Below are positions 1-10,545 of a stretch of 64,000 nucleotides of DNA, piece after piece (the stretch's first letter is position 1; each line of letters starts with the position of its first letter). The stretch is from Plecoglossus altivelis (lineage: Eukaryota; Chordata; Actinopteri; Osmeriformes; Plecoglossidae). A program made the translations under genes and the position numbers. The notes under the pieces were generated by a model. The model was not told the DNA's origin. It searched no databases and saw nothing but the letters and a program-made list of their open reading frames with translations. The stretch covers positions 9,754,020-9,818,019 of the forward strand of contig BROE01000019.1 of assembly GCA_036571765.1 (NCBI GenBank), written 5' to 3'.

Positions 1-330
1 TATTAACATCATTTTTGGATCCACATGTCATTGTATTAATTATAAAGGATAATTTCGACCATCTGACCAACTAGTAGGACACTAGGTTTGTTGCTACTTG
101 ATACTTGATTTTGTCTTTTAATAAATGGGTAGAATCATACTGTATTGGTTATTGTCATGTCTGTGTTGTTGTCTCTGGTCAGAGAGTGTGTAGTTAGAAG
201 ACTGATCCACTCCCCTGTCCCCTCATTAACAAACATTGTGACATCATCCTAGAACTGCATTATGGTTTTTTTCCTTGTTATTGTTGACATCATCGCAACA
301 GGTTATAGTTGTACTCAGTGGAGGTCAGGG

Positions 331-406
331 TATTTAAACCCCTGTAATGATGTGAAGTGAAGACATTCAGACAATCAAGCTGAATGAGCCGTCACCAGCC
401 AGCAAG
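331..406 (+). promoter_or_regulatory. TATA-like box and non-coding exon 1, receptor unit 1
   Basis: TATTTAAA lies at 331-338 and the following sequence to 406 ends in AGCAAG|GTGAGA, a good splice donor. The matching acceptor CTTCTTCAG ends at 711, 13 bases before the receptor ATG at 725. The arrangement is repeated in all four units, which supports a real promoter plus 5' untranslated exon. The transcription start itself is inferred. Confidence 0.65.
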
Positions 407-724
407 GTGAGAACCCACAGGTAGGATTGTTATATAGACACAATTGTAAGAATGTAATTTGTGAACCTCATGTAACTTGTGTGATGCTGATGACAGAAGA
501 CCAGGATCTGTGTGGTAATTATTATGGGTTTATTTTCATCTTCAACTTTTTTTGATAATGACAAAAAATATGTGTTTCAGAATTCATCCTGATTTTAAAG
601 TAACATAACTTTTCTCTAAATAATAGTTTTGTCCTAATAAACTTTGTTCAAGTTGGTGATAAAAATATGTGTTGGAGTTCTCTAACATGATAAAATTTTT
701 GTCTTCTTCAGCTATACCTCAAAT

Positions 725-1697
725 ATGTCCAATTCAACAGGACTGCAAATCAACATCACATTGCCTGATATAATTCAAATTAATCTGGTGAAAGGACTTT
801 ATGGCACTTTCTCTGTGTGTCCATCTATTGTTTTCCTTTACATCAACGCCATCATGTTGTTCACTCTGAGGAGCAAGTCAGTCTTTAGAGAGACCCCTCG
901 ATACCTTCTGCTGTATAATCTGCTCTTTGCTGACACCTTCCAGTTGGCAATGGGTCAACTGCTCTTGATCTTGTCTCTACCGCCAGTGTTTCTGACTCAC
1001 TAAGTCTATGTTTGATAGTTCACTGTGATTCCCTGTGTTCCTGACCTGGCGGTGATGTCACTTTGGAAAGGTTAATTGTGGTGTGTGCTTCCTTTTTTTT
1101 TTTTTTTTTTTCCCTTGAGGCACTCTTGCCTCGTCCGTTCGGAGTGTGTCTATTGCTGTAATGTGGGCTCTCTCCAGCATTGACCCATTCATACGGTTAA
1201 TTCTTCTAGTTCTTTATGAGACGTTTTCTGTGGATCAAATAGTGCAGAAATTATGTGCAATAAATGCACTTTTCCACAGCACAATAGCTCTGGAATATGG
1301 TAAAGCATTCACTGCTTTCAGTTTTACATCTGTGGGACTCATAATCATGTGCTCCTACTTTGGTGTGATGACAGTAGCCAGATCTGCTTCCTCAGACAAA
1401 GCCTCGACCACCAAGGCCCGCAACACAGTTCTGCTGCACATGATTCAGCTGTTATTGTGTCTCTCCACCTCTCTTGCAGGTTTAGTATCAGGATATATGA
1501 ATAGAATGGGAACACTGAATCAAACTTCAAGGATAGTTTTTGGTTATATTTTCTTCGTATTTATTATAAACTTGCCCAGGTGTCTGAGTAGTCTGATATA
1601 TGGTCTGAGAGACCAAACCATCAGACTTGTATTCCTGCAGCACCTCAGGTGTGCTCTCTGGACAGCTGAGCCCAGTTTAACTACAGATAAACACTGA
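725..1697 (+). pseudogene. Odorant receptor 131-2-like, unit 1, reading frame broken
   Basis: A rhodopsin-class chemoreceptor of the fish or131-2 type. The N-terminal part (725-1003: glycosylatable N terminus, TM1, TM2) and the C-terminal part (1146-1697: TM4 to TM7, with the family motif IYGLRDQTIR near the end) match the intact unit 2. Between 1004 and 1145, where TM3 and the ERY motif should lie, the sequence has many small indels, an in-frame TAA and a run of about 20 T. The flanks are nearly identical to the other units, so the damage is confined to about 140 bp. That pattern fits a local consensus error at least as well as true decay. The stop follows SLTTDKH, seven codons beyond unit 2's stop. 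Confidence 0.8.
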
Positions 1698-2674
1698 GGG
1701 ACTCATTACTGAAATGGAAATGTATCATGGTCTTTCTGCTTAATGAATAAATATACTTTGTATGAAAATGGAACTATTAGATATTTAAGAAGATTAATAT
1801 ATTCAACAATATATAATTTACAGCTATAGACGTCCTGTGTGTTTGCAGAAGGGTCCATCTTTAATGGACCAGTGTCTTGGTTTATTAGTGCTCCTTTTAC
1901 AAAATGGAAATGGTGAGACAAATATGAGTTGTATAAAGTAGAACAAACGATTGATTAATAATAAAGACCATAATCTCATATTTGCATAACTGTGTAATAA
2001 GGATAATATATAACAACATAGGAGGGACTTGATTAGTTTGATTGTCTGTTTGTAGTTCGTACTTATTTGGATATGCTTGAACCCACTTAAAACAAAATAT
2101 TAGTCCAGTATCCTTGTCAAATTGACCACAGGTTTCCATGACTTAAATAACTGATCATGAGGAACTGAACAGAAGTAGACACTGTACACAGTGGGGCTGA
2201 TTTCCATAAATCATCACCATTTCTGTAATCTACACACAGCAGATCATCTAAGTAAATCTTTCACTTCCTTTTAGAGGTTGTTTGCTCCCTTTTGTCTGCT
2301 TCATGTTCTTCCCAATCTTCATATTTATTGCTGATTTGGATAATATTAACATCATTTTTGGATCCACATGTCATTGTATTAATTATAAAGGATAATTTCG
2401 ACCATCTGACCAACTAGTAGGACACTAGGTGTGTTGCTACTTGATACTTGTTTTTTGTCTTTTAATAAATGGGTAGAATCATAGTGAATTGGTTATTGTC
2501 ATGTCTGTGTTGTTGTCTCTGGTCAGAGAGTGTGTAGTTAGAAGACTGATCCACTCCCCTGTCCCCTCATTAACAAACATTGTGACATCATCCTAGAACT
2601 GCATTAGGGTTTTTTTCCTTGTTATTGTTGACATCATCGCAACAGGTCATGGTTGTACTCAGTGGAGGTCAGGG

Positions 2675-2750
2675 TATTTAAACCCCTGTAATGATGTGAA
2701 GTGAAGACATTCAGACAATCAAGCTGAATGATCGTTCACCAGCCAGCAAG
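2675..2750 (+). promoter_or_regulatory. TATA-like box and non-coding exon 1, receptor unit 2
   Basis: TATTTAAA at 2675-2682; exon end AGCAAG at 2750 followed by GTGAGA. The paired acceptor CTTCTTCAG ends at 3135 and the coding exon begins at 3136. Same design as in units 1, 3 and 4. Confidence 0.65.
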
Positions 2751-3148
2751 GTGAGAACCCACACATAGGATTGACTTATAGACACAATTGTAAGAATGTA
2801 ATTTTTGAATGTCCTGTAACTTGTGTGATGCTGATGACAGAAGACCAGGATCTGTGTGGTAATTATTATGGGTTTATTTTCATCTCCAACTTTATTCGAG
2901 AATGACAAGATAGTTTTTCTTCAAATGTGCGTTTTTTTAATTTAAATTAAAATGTAAAATATAGTTTTGAAAAATGTTACAGTAAAATATTACATATCTC
3001 TTAACATAAGTACCAGAACATTGTCTCTAAAACAATAGTATATCCAGCCGTAATAAACTTTGTTCAAGTTGGCATGAAATATGTGTTGATGTACTCTAAC
3101 ATGATAAGTAATCTTTTTTTTTTCTTCTTCTTCAGCTATACCTCAAAT

Positions 3149-4102
3149 ATGTCAAATTCAACAGGACTGCAAATCAACATCACATTGCCTGATATGTTTC
3201 AAGTTAATCTGGTGAAAGGACTTTATGGCACTTTCACTGTGTGTCCATCTATTGTTTTCCTTTACATCAACGCCATCATGTTGTTCACTCTGAGGAGCAA
3301 GTCAGTCTTTAGAGAGACCCCTCGATACCTTCTGCTGTATAATCTGCTCTTTGCTGACACCTTCCAGTTGGCAATGGGTCAACTGCTCTTGATATTGTCT
3401 CTACCGCCAGTGTATCTGACTCACTATACATGTACAACAATTATCTTGATAACTGTCACTGTGACTTCTGTGTCTCCCTTGAATCTGGCGGTAATGTCAC
3501 TGGAGAGGTATGTGGCTGTGTGCTTCCCTCTGAGGCACTCTGCCATCGTCACCGTCAGGAACACAGGTGTGTCTATTGCTGTGATGTGGGCTCTCTCCAG
3601 CATCAACCCGCTCATAAGATTAATTATTCTGGTTCTTTATGAGACATTTTCTGTGGGTCCAATAATGCAGCAATTCTGTGCAATAGATGCACTTTTCCAC
3701 AGCACAGTAGCTCAGGAATTTAGTAAATCCTTGACTGCTGTCAGTTTTACATGTGTGGGAATCATAATCGTGTACTCCTACTTTGGTGTGATGACAGTAG
3801 CCAGATCTGCTTCCTCAGACAAAGCCTCGACCACCAAGGCCCGCAACACAGTTCTGCTGCACATGATTCAGCTGCTTTTGTGTGTCTCCAGCTCTCTTGC
3901 AGGTTTACTGTTTGGATATTTAAAAAGACTAGGAACACTGAATCGAACTTCAAAGTTAGTTGTTGACTATATTTTCTTTATTGTCGTTTTTAACTTGCCC
4001 AGGGGTTTGAGTGGTCTGATATATGGTCTGAGAGACCAAACCATCAGACTTGTATTCCTGCAGCACCTCAGGTGTGCTCTCTGGACAGGTGGGCCCAGTT
4101 AA
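3149..4102 (+). CDS. Odorant receptor 131-2-like, unit 2, intact
   Basis: A 317-residue seven-transmembrane receptor of the fish or131-2 group, presumed to act at the plasma membrane of chemosensory cells through a G protein; the ligand is unknown. Visible landmarks: N-glycosylation sites close to the N terminus (NST, NIT), TM1 with the IMLFTLRSK exit, FRETPRYLLLYNLL in TM2, SLERYVAVCFPLRH (the ERY variant of DRY) after TM3, ARSASSDKAS then KARNTVLLHMIQLL into TM6, and IYGLRDQTIR after TM7. The start at 3149 was chosen over an upstream in-frame ATG at 3074: the splice acceptor at 3131-3135 separates them and the other units start at the equivalent ATG. The tail is shorter than in units 1 and 4 because one T is missing from a TTT run near the end, so it stops after GGPS. 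Confidence 0.93.
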   Translation: MSNSTGLQINITLPDMFQVNLVKGLYGTFTVCPSIVFLYINAIMLFTLRSKSVFRETPRYLLLYNLLFADTFQLAMGQLLLILSLPPVYLTHYTCTTIILITVTVTSVSPLNLAVMSLERYVAVCFPLRHSAIVTVRNTGVSIAVMWALSSINPLIRLIILVLYETFSVGPIMQQFCAIDALFHSTVAQEFSKSLTAVSFTCVGIIIVYSYFGVMTVARSASSDKASTTKARNTVLLHMIQLLLCVSSSLAGLLFGYLKRLGTLNRTSKLVVDYIFFIVVFNLPRGLSGLIYGLRDQTIRLVFLQHLRCALWTGGPS

Positions 4103-5105
4103 CTACAGATAAACACTGAGGGACACATTACTGAAATGGAAATGTATCTTGGTCTTTCTGCTTAATGAATAAATATACTTGTATGGAAATGGAACTATTA
4201 GATATTTAAGAAGATTAATATATTCAACAATATATAATTTACAGCTATAGACGTCCTGTGTGTTTGATTAAGGGCCCATTTTTAAGGGACCGTTGTCTTG
4301 GTTCATTAGTGCTCCTTTTACAGAATGGATATGTTCAGACAAATATGTGTTGTATAATGTAGAAGAAATATGTAATAAATTAATAAAGACCATTATCTCA
4401 TGTTTACATATCTGTGTAATAAGGATAATATTTAACAACATAGGAGGGACTTGATTGCTTTGATTGTCTGTTTGTAGTTTGTGCTTATTTTGATATGCTT
4501 GAACCCACTTGAAGCAAAATGATATTGAGTTCATGCTGTATCTTTGTAAAATTGACCACAGGTTTCCATGACTTAAATAACTGATCATGAGGAACTGAAC
4601 AGAAGTAGACACTGTGCACAGTGGGGCTGATTTCCATGAGTCGTCACCATTTCTGTAATCTACACACAGCAGATCATCTAAGTAGATCTTTCACTTCCAT
4701 TTAGAGGTTGTTTGCTCCCTTTTGTCTGCTTCATGTTCTTCCCAATCTTCATATTTATTGCTGATTTGGATAATATTAACATCATTTTTGGATCCACATG
4801 TCATTGTATTAATTATAAAGGATAATTTCGACCATCTGACCCACTAGTAGGACACTAGGTGTGTTGCTACTTGATACTTGTTTTTTGTCTTTTAATAAAT
4901 GGGTAGAATCATACTGTATTGGTTATTGTCATGTCTGTGTTGTTGTCTCTGGTCAGAGAGTGTGTAGTTAGAAGACTGATCCACTCCCCTGTCCCCTCAT
5001 TAACAAACATTGTGACATCATCCTAGAACTGCATTAGGGTTTTTTTTCCTTGTTATTGTTGACATCATCGCAACAGGTTATAGTTGTACTCAGTGGAGGT
5101 CAGGG

Positions 5106-5181
5106 TATTTAAACCCTTGTAATGATGTGAAGTGAAGACATTCAGACAATCAAGTTGAATGATCGTTCACCAGCCAGCAAG
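5106..5181 (+). promoter_or_regulatory. TATA-like box and non-coding exon 1, receptor unit 3
   Basis: TATTTAAA at 5106-5113; exon end at 5181 followed by GTGAGA. The paired acceptor TTTCCTCAG ends at 5486. Confidence 0.6.
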
Positions 5182-5499
5182 GTGAGAACCCACAGGTAGG
5201 ATTGTCTTACAGACACATTTGTAAGAATGTAATATGTGAACCTCATGTAACTTGTGTGATGCTGATGACAGAAGACCAGGATCTGTGTGGTAATTATTAC
5301 GGGTTTATTTTCGTATTGAACTTTATTTCAGAATGACCAAAATTCTTCATTTCGTAATTCATCATGATTTTAAAGTAACATTACTTTTCTCTAAAACAAT
5401 AGTTTTGTCCTAATAAACCTTGTTCAGTTGGTTTGAAATATCTGTTGGTGTTCTCTAACATGATAAGTAATCTTTTTTTTCCTCAGCTTTACTTTAAAT

Positions 5500-6438
5500 A
5501 TGTCAAATTCAACAGGACTGCAAATCAACATCACAATTCCTGATATGTTTCAAGTTAATCTGGTGAAAGGACTTTATGGAGCTTTCTCTGTGTCTCCATG
5601 TATTGTTTTCCTTTACATCAATGTCATCATGCTGTTCACTCTGAGGAGCAAGTCAGTCTTTAGAGAGACCCCTCGATACCTTCTGCTGTATAATCTGCTC
5701 TTTGCTGAAACTTTCCAGTTGGCAATGGGTCAACTGCTCTTGATCTTGTCTCTACCGCCAGTGTTTCTGACTCACTATACATGTATAATAATTGTCTTGA
5801 TAAGTGTCACTGTGACTTCTGTGTCTCCCTTGAACCTGGCGGTGATGTCACTGGAGAGGTATGTGGCTGTGTGCTTCCCTCTGAGGCACTCTGCCATCGT
5901 CACCGTCAGGAACACAGGTGTGTCTATTGCTGTGGTGTGGGCTCTCTCTTGCATTGACCCACTTGTTCGATTAATTCTCCTGGTTCTTTATGAGATATAT
6001 TCTGTGGATCAGATAATGCAGCATTTATGTATTATCGAAGCACTTTTCCGCAGTACAGAAGCACAGGAACATAATAAAGCATTGACTGGTGTTACTTTCA
6101 TATCTGTGGGAATCATAATCGTGTACTCCTACTATGGTGTGATGACAGTAGCCAGATCTGCTTCCTCAGACAAAGCCTCGACCACCAAGGCCCGCAACAC
6201 AGTTCTGCTGCACATGATTCAGCTGCTTTTGTGTCTTCCCTCTCTTGCAGGTTTCTGTAGGTATTTGATGTGGCTGATCGACGGCGGTTAGTTGTTGGTG
6301 TAACTTTGTTTTGGTTTTACTTACGGTGTCTGAGTAGTTGATATTGGGTCTGGAGACCAACCATCCGGTTGTATTCCTGCAGCACCTCAGGTGTGCTCTC
6401 TGGACAGCTGAGCCCAGTTTAACTACAGATAAACACTG
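5500..6438 (+). pseudogene. Odorant receptor 131-2-like, unit 3, frameshifted in TM6-TM7
   Basis: The receptor frame is intact from the ATG at 5500 through the ERY motif, TM5 and into TM6 (KARNTVLLHMIQLLLC). From about 6235 the frame is lost and the ORF ends at 6291. Aligned by eye with units 1, 2 and 4, bases 6235-6375 lack many scattered single and short runs of bases, while from 6376 to the equivalent stop at 6438 the match is again almost perfect. Loss of TM7 would inactivate the receptor if real. A roughly 140-bp cluster of deletions inside near-identical sequence is also typical of uncorrected long reads, so the pseudogene status is provisional. Confidence 0.8.
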
Positions 6439-7440
6439 AGGGACTCATTACTGAAATGGAAATGTATCACGGTCTTTCTGCTTAATATATAAACATACTT
6501 TGTATGGCAATGGAACAATTAGATATTTAAGAAGTTCAATATATTTAACAATATATACTTTGCAGCTAAAGGCATACTGTGTGTTTGCTGAAGGGTCCAT
6601 TTTTAATGGACCAGTGTCTCAGTTCATTAGCGCTCCTTTTACAAAATGGAAATGGTGAGACAAATATGAGTTGTATAAAGTAGAACAAATATGTAATAAA
6701 TTAATAAAGACCATTATCTCATATTTACATATCTGTGTAATAAGGATAATATATAACAACATAGGAGGGACTTGATTGCTTTGATTGTCTGTTTGTAGTT
6801 CGTGCTTATTTTGATATGCTTGAACCCACTTGAAACAAAATGATATTGAGTTCATGCTGTATCTTTATAAAATTGACCACGGGTTTCCATTACTTAAATT
6901 ACTGATCAGGAGGAACTGAACAGAAGTAGACACTGTGCACAGTGGGGCTGATTTCCATAAGTCATCGCCATTTCTGTAATCTACACACAGCAGATTATCT
7001 AAGTAGACCTTTCACTTCCATTTAGAGGTTGTTTGCTCCCTTTTGTCAGCTTCATGTTCTTCCCAATCTTCATATTTATTGCTGATTTGTATAATATTAG
7101 CATCCTTTTGGGATCCACATGTTATTGTATTAATAATAAAGGATAATTACGACCATCTGAGCAACTAGTAGGACACTAGGTGTGTTGCTACTTGATACTT
7201 GATTTTGTCTTTTAATAAATGGGTAGAATTATACTGTATTGGTTATTGTCATGTCTGAGTTGTTGTCCCTGGTCAGAGAGGGTGTAGTTAGGTTTTTCAA
7301 GAAGGCTGATACACTCCCCTGTCTCCTCATTAATAAACATTACATTGTGACATCATCCTAGAACTGCATTAGGGTTTTTTTTCTTCATTATTGTTGACAT
7401 CATCAAAACGGGTCATGGTTGTGCTCACTGGAGGTCAGGG

Positions 7441-7516
7441 TATTTAAACCCCTGTCATGATGTGAAGTGAAGACATTCAGACAATCAAGCTGAATGAGCC
7501 GTCACCAGCCAGCAAG
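7441..7516 (+). promoter_or_regulatory. TATA-like box and non-coding exon 1, receptor unit 4
   Basis: TATTTAAA at 7441-7448; exon end at 7516 followed by GTGAGA. The paired acceptor TTCTTCAG ends at 7826 and the receptor ATG is at 7840. Confidence 0.65.
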
Positions 7517-7839
7517 GTGAGAACCCACAGGTAGGATTGTCTTATAGACATATTTGTAAGAATGTAATTTGTGTACCTCATGTAACTTGTGTGATGCTGA
7601 TGACAGAAGACCAGGATCTGTGTGGTAATTATTACGGGTTTATTTTCATCTCCAACTTTATTTGAGAATGACAAGAACTCTTAGTTTCGGATTTCATCAT
7701 GATTTTAAAGTAACATTACCTTTCTCTGAAACAATGGTCTTGTCCTAATAAGCCTTGTTCAAGTTGGTGTGAAATATGTGTTGGTGTTCTCTAACATGAT
7801 AAGCGATCTGTTTTTTTCTTCTTCAGGTATACCTCAAAT

Positions 7840-8826
7840 ATGTCAAATTTAACAGGACTGCAAATCAACATCACAATGCCTGATATGTTTCAAGTTTATC
7901 TGGTGAAAGGACTTTATGGAGCTTTCTCTGTGTCTCCATCTATTGTTTTCCTTTACATCAATGCCATCATGTTGTTCACTCTGAGGAGCAAGTCAGTCTT
8001 TAGAGAGACCCCTCGATACCTTCTGCTGTATAATCTGCTCTTTGCTGACACCTTCCAGTTGGCAATGGGTCAACTGCTCTTGATCTTGTCTCTACCGCCA
8101 GTGTATCTGACTCACTATACATGTACAATAATTGTCTTGATAACTATCACAGTGACTTCTGTGTCTCCCTTGAACCTGGCGGTGATGTCACTGGAGAGGT
8201 ATGTGGCTGTGTGCTTCCCTCTGAGGCACTCTGCCATCGTCACCGTCAGGAACACAGGTGTGTCTATTGCTGTGGTGTGGGCTCTCTCCAGCATCAACCC
8301 GCTTGTTCGATTAATTCTTCTGGTTCTTTATGAGACATTTTCTGTGGATCAAATAATGCAGCAATTCTGTGCTATGGATGCACTTTTCCTAAGTACAGTA
8401 GCACAGGCATATGATAAAGCCTTAACTGGTGTTACCTTTACATTTGTGGGAATCATAATTGTGTGCTCCTACTTTGGTGTGACGACAGTAGCCAGATCTG
8501 CTTCCTCAGACAAAGCCTCGACCACCAAGGCCCGCAACACAGTTCTGCTGCACATGGTTCAGCTGTTATTGTGTCTCTCCACCTCTCTTTCTGGCATACT
8601 AATGGGATATATATACAGACTTGGAACATTGAATCGAACTGCAAGGTTAGTTGTTGGTTATATTTTTTTCATAGTCATTGTAAACTTGCCCAGGTGTCTG
8701 AGTAGTCTGATATATGGTCTGAGAGACCAAACCATCAGACTTGTATTCCTGCAGCACCTCAGGTGTGCTCTCTGGACAGATGGGCCCAGTTTAACTACAG
8801 ATAAACACTGTGGGACACATTACTGA
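7840..8826 (+). CDS. Odorant receptor 131-2-like, unit 4, intact
   Basis: A 328-residue or131-2-type chemoreceptor and the last unit of the array. It carries the same landmarks as unit 2: glycosylatable N terminus, FRETPRY before TM2, SLERYVAVC after TM3, SDKASTTKARN before TM6, LPRCLSSLIYGLRDQT at TM7. Differences from unit 2 concentrate in the extracellular loop between TM4 and TM5 and in TM6-TM7, where ligand contacts would be expected. The C terminus is extended to DKHCGTHY because the TGA used in unit 1 reads TGT here. The coding exon is preceded by the conserved acceptor at 7821-7826. About 460 bp separate its stop from the start of nup98 non-coding sequence. Confidence 0.93.
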   Translation: MSNLTGLQINITMPDMFQVYLVKGLYGAFSVSPSIVFLYINAIMLFTLRSKSVFRETPRYLLLYNLLFADTFQLAMGQLLLILSLPPVYLTHYTCTIIVLITITVTSVSPLNLAVMSLERYVAVCFPLRHSAIVTVRNTGVSIAVVWALSSINPLVRLILLVLYETFSVDQIMQQFCAMDALFLSTVAQAYDKALTGVTFTFVGIIIVCSYFGVTTVARSASSDKASTTKARNTVLLHMVQLLLCLSTSLSGILMGYIYRLGTLNRTARLVVGYIFFIVIVNLPRCLSSLIYGLRDQTIRLVFLQHLRCALWTDGPSLTTDKHCGTHY

Positions 8827-9289
8827 AATGGAAATGTATCATGGTATTTTGGCTTAATATATAAACATACTTTGCATCGCAATGGAACAATTTGAAATTT
8901 TAGAAAATCGACGCAGTTTAATTTTTATCCAAAATGTCCTACAGGTGTACTGTAATTTTTGTAAACCTAAGCTTATGTATGTGAGCGTTTCATCCAAATA
9001 TTTAAAGTCTGTTCAATTTAGAGGTTGTTTTCCCCAAACGTTTTTCTCCTGAATGTTTTTCCTGATAATTCTAACCTTCTGAACAACTTGTGGGACAGAA
9101 GGACGTTACTTTGCTATCCAAATGTTTTGATTTTCTTACAATAAATCGGTGGATTCATACTATATTAATTCCTGTCATGAATGTGTTGTGTTGTTTCTGG
9201 TCTTGGGAACGAGTGAAGTAACTCAAATCAGTCAACGACGTGATGACGTTCATGGTCTTCTCATCTCTTACCGCCACAGTTTCCCTCCG

Positions 9290-9444
9290 CGTTGTGCTTC
9301 ACATTAGCAACAATTAGCTTTCTAGGTATAGAAATCTTCCAACACGATCGCACACCTGTGGGTAACTAGACAATATCGTGACCTCATTTCGGCTGTATTT
9401 TCTGTGGATCACAAGTCGAGTAGTACGACGGCAAAACACTTACG
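9290..9444 (+). promoter_or_regulatory. nup98: nup98 promoter-proximal region and non-coding exon 1
   Basis: No reading frame of note. The sequence ends in ACTTACG|GTGAGTG at 9444, a strong splice donor, and the next acceptor-type position lies just before the nup98 ATG at 10546. I infer a non-coding first exon here; its 5' end is approximate and no TATA box is evident, which fits a housekeeping gene. Confidence 0.5.
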
Positions 9445-10545
9445 GTGAGTGTTACTTGGAAAGCTAGTAAGTAAACAAGCTAGCTTGTTGTTGTCATGTC
9501 GTAAATTGGATAGCATTTGCTAACTTGCGTCAGAAAGCTACAGCTAGCTAGAGCTAGCTAGTATCTAGGCCCGGCGATAAATTAAATACTTATTTACTGA
9601 ATTCCTCTAAGTTAGCCAGCAGTGGCGTTTCATACTTGTATATTATCCGAAATAGGTTCGTATATCTATCTAACAAGATAGCTAATATGTTAACTTGGAT
9701 GAAACGGCATTCATAGTAGCCCGGTTGTAAGTATAACATGACGACAGTTAGTTAGCCTACAGTACTTGCTAGGTAGCTAAGCTATCCTCCAGTCTAAGCT
9801 TTAGCTAGAGCTAGCGCTATGGTATGAAAATGAAATAACTCTTCACATGGTTCGTAACGCATTGCCAAAGCCGAGATAGCTAGCCAACCAAAGTTTTTCA
9901 TCGGGTTTTGGTTCCGTTCGCTTCATGTTGTTGACGTTTATTTGTATTATGACAACGAAGTCAAATTAACCAGACTGTCAAACTAGACAAACTGACGAGT
10001 CTATGCTAAATGGTTTTGAACTGTCCGAGAAATTGCGTACTTGTTAGCTTGTTACACATGGTTTGGAATAAGGTTGGTTAGCCAGCTAGAGCTAACTTTT
10101 GAGGTAAATGGTCTCATGCGGAGTTGGATTTAGGTCAAATAAGGTAGCTGTATCTGTATCTTAACCGGTCTAATCTGGCTCAGTCTTGCTGTGTATTTAG
10201 CTAGTACTTGGACCATTACAGTAGGTTAGCTAGCTAGCTATCGTAGGGATTTTAAACATACTAGATTCACTTGCACCTTGTTAAAAAAAAGTGTTAGAGC
10301 TAGTCCGTTAGTGCTGCCCAAGTGTCGATTATTACGTTGTGGGTTAATCTTCTTAACTGGCGAATGACTCATTGATATTGTTTTGATGACTTGCTATGTT
10401 AACGAATAACGTGTTTGGTGAACTAGCTTTTGGGCTCTCGTTGTTAAATATATTATTAAAGATTGTATTTAGGTGACGCTATGCTACATGTTTTCTTTAT
10501 CTTCTATGTTTAAGCAGACATATGCAGTCCAACTAGTTATTGAAG
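9445..10545 (+). other. nup98 first intron, rich in GCTAGC palindromes
   Basis: About 1.1 kb without a gene. It holds many copies of the self-complementary words GCTAGC and AGCTAGCT, especially 9470-9830 and 10195-10245, and is otherwise unremarkable. No transposon or conserved element was recognised. Confidence 0.6.

Larger units (their letters stand above)
1..8880 (+). repeat. Tandem array of four or131-2-like gene units
   Basis: The same sequence block recurs with starts at about 1, 2343, 4774 and 7095, giving units of 2342, 2431 and 2321 bp plus a last unit that loses similarity at about 8880. Each unit holds, in order, a TATA-like element (TATTTAAA), a small non-coding exon with donor AAG|GTGAGA, an intron of roughly 300-385 bp, and one coding exon for a seven-helix receptor. 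The window opens at a unit boundary, so the array probably continues to the left. Most differences between units are single bases, which indicates recent duplication or continuing homogenisation. Confidence 0.95.
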
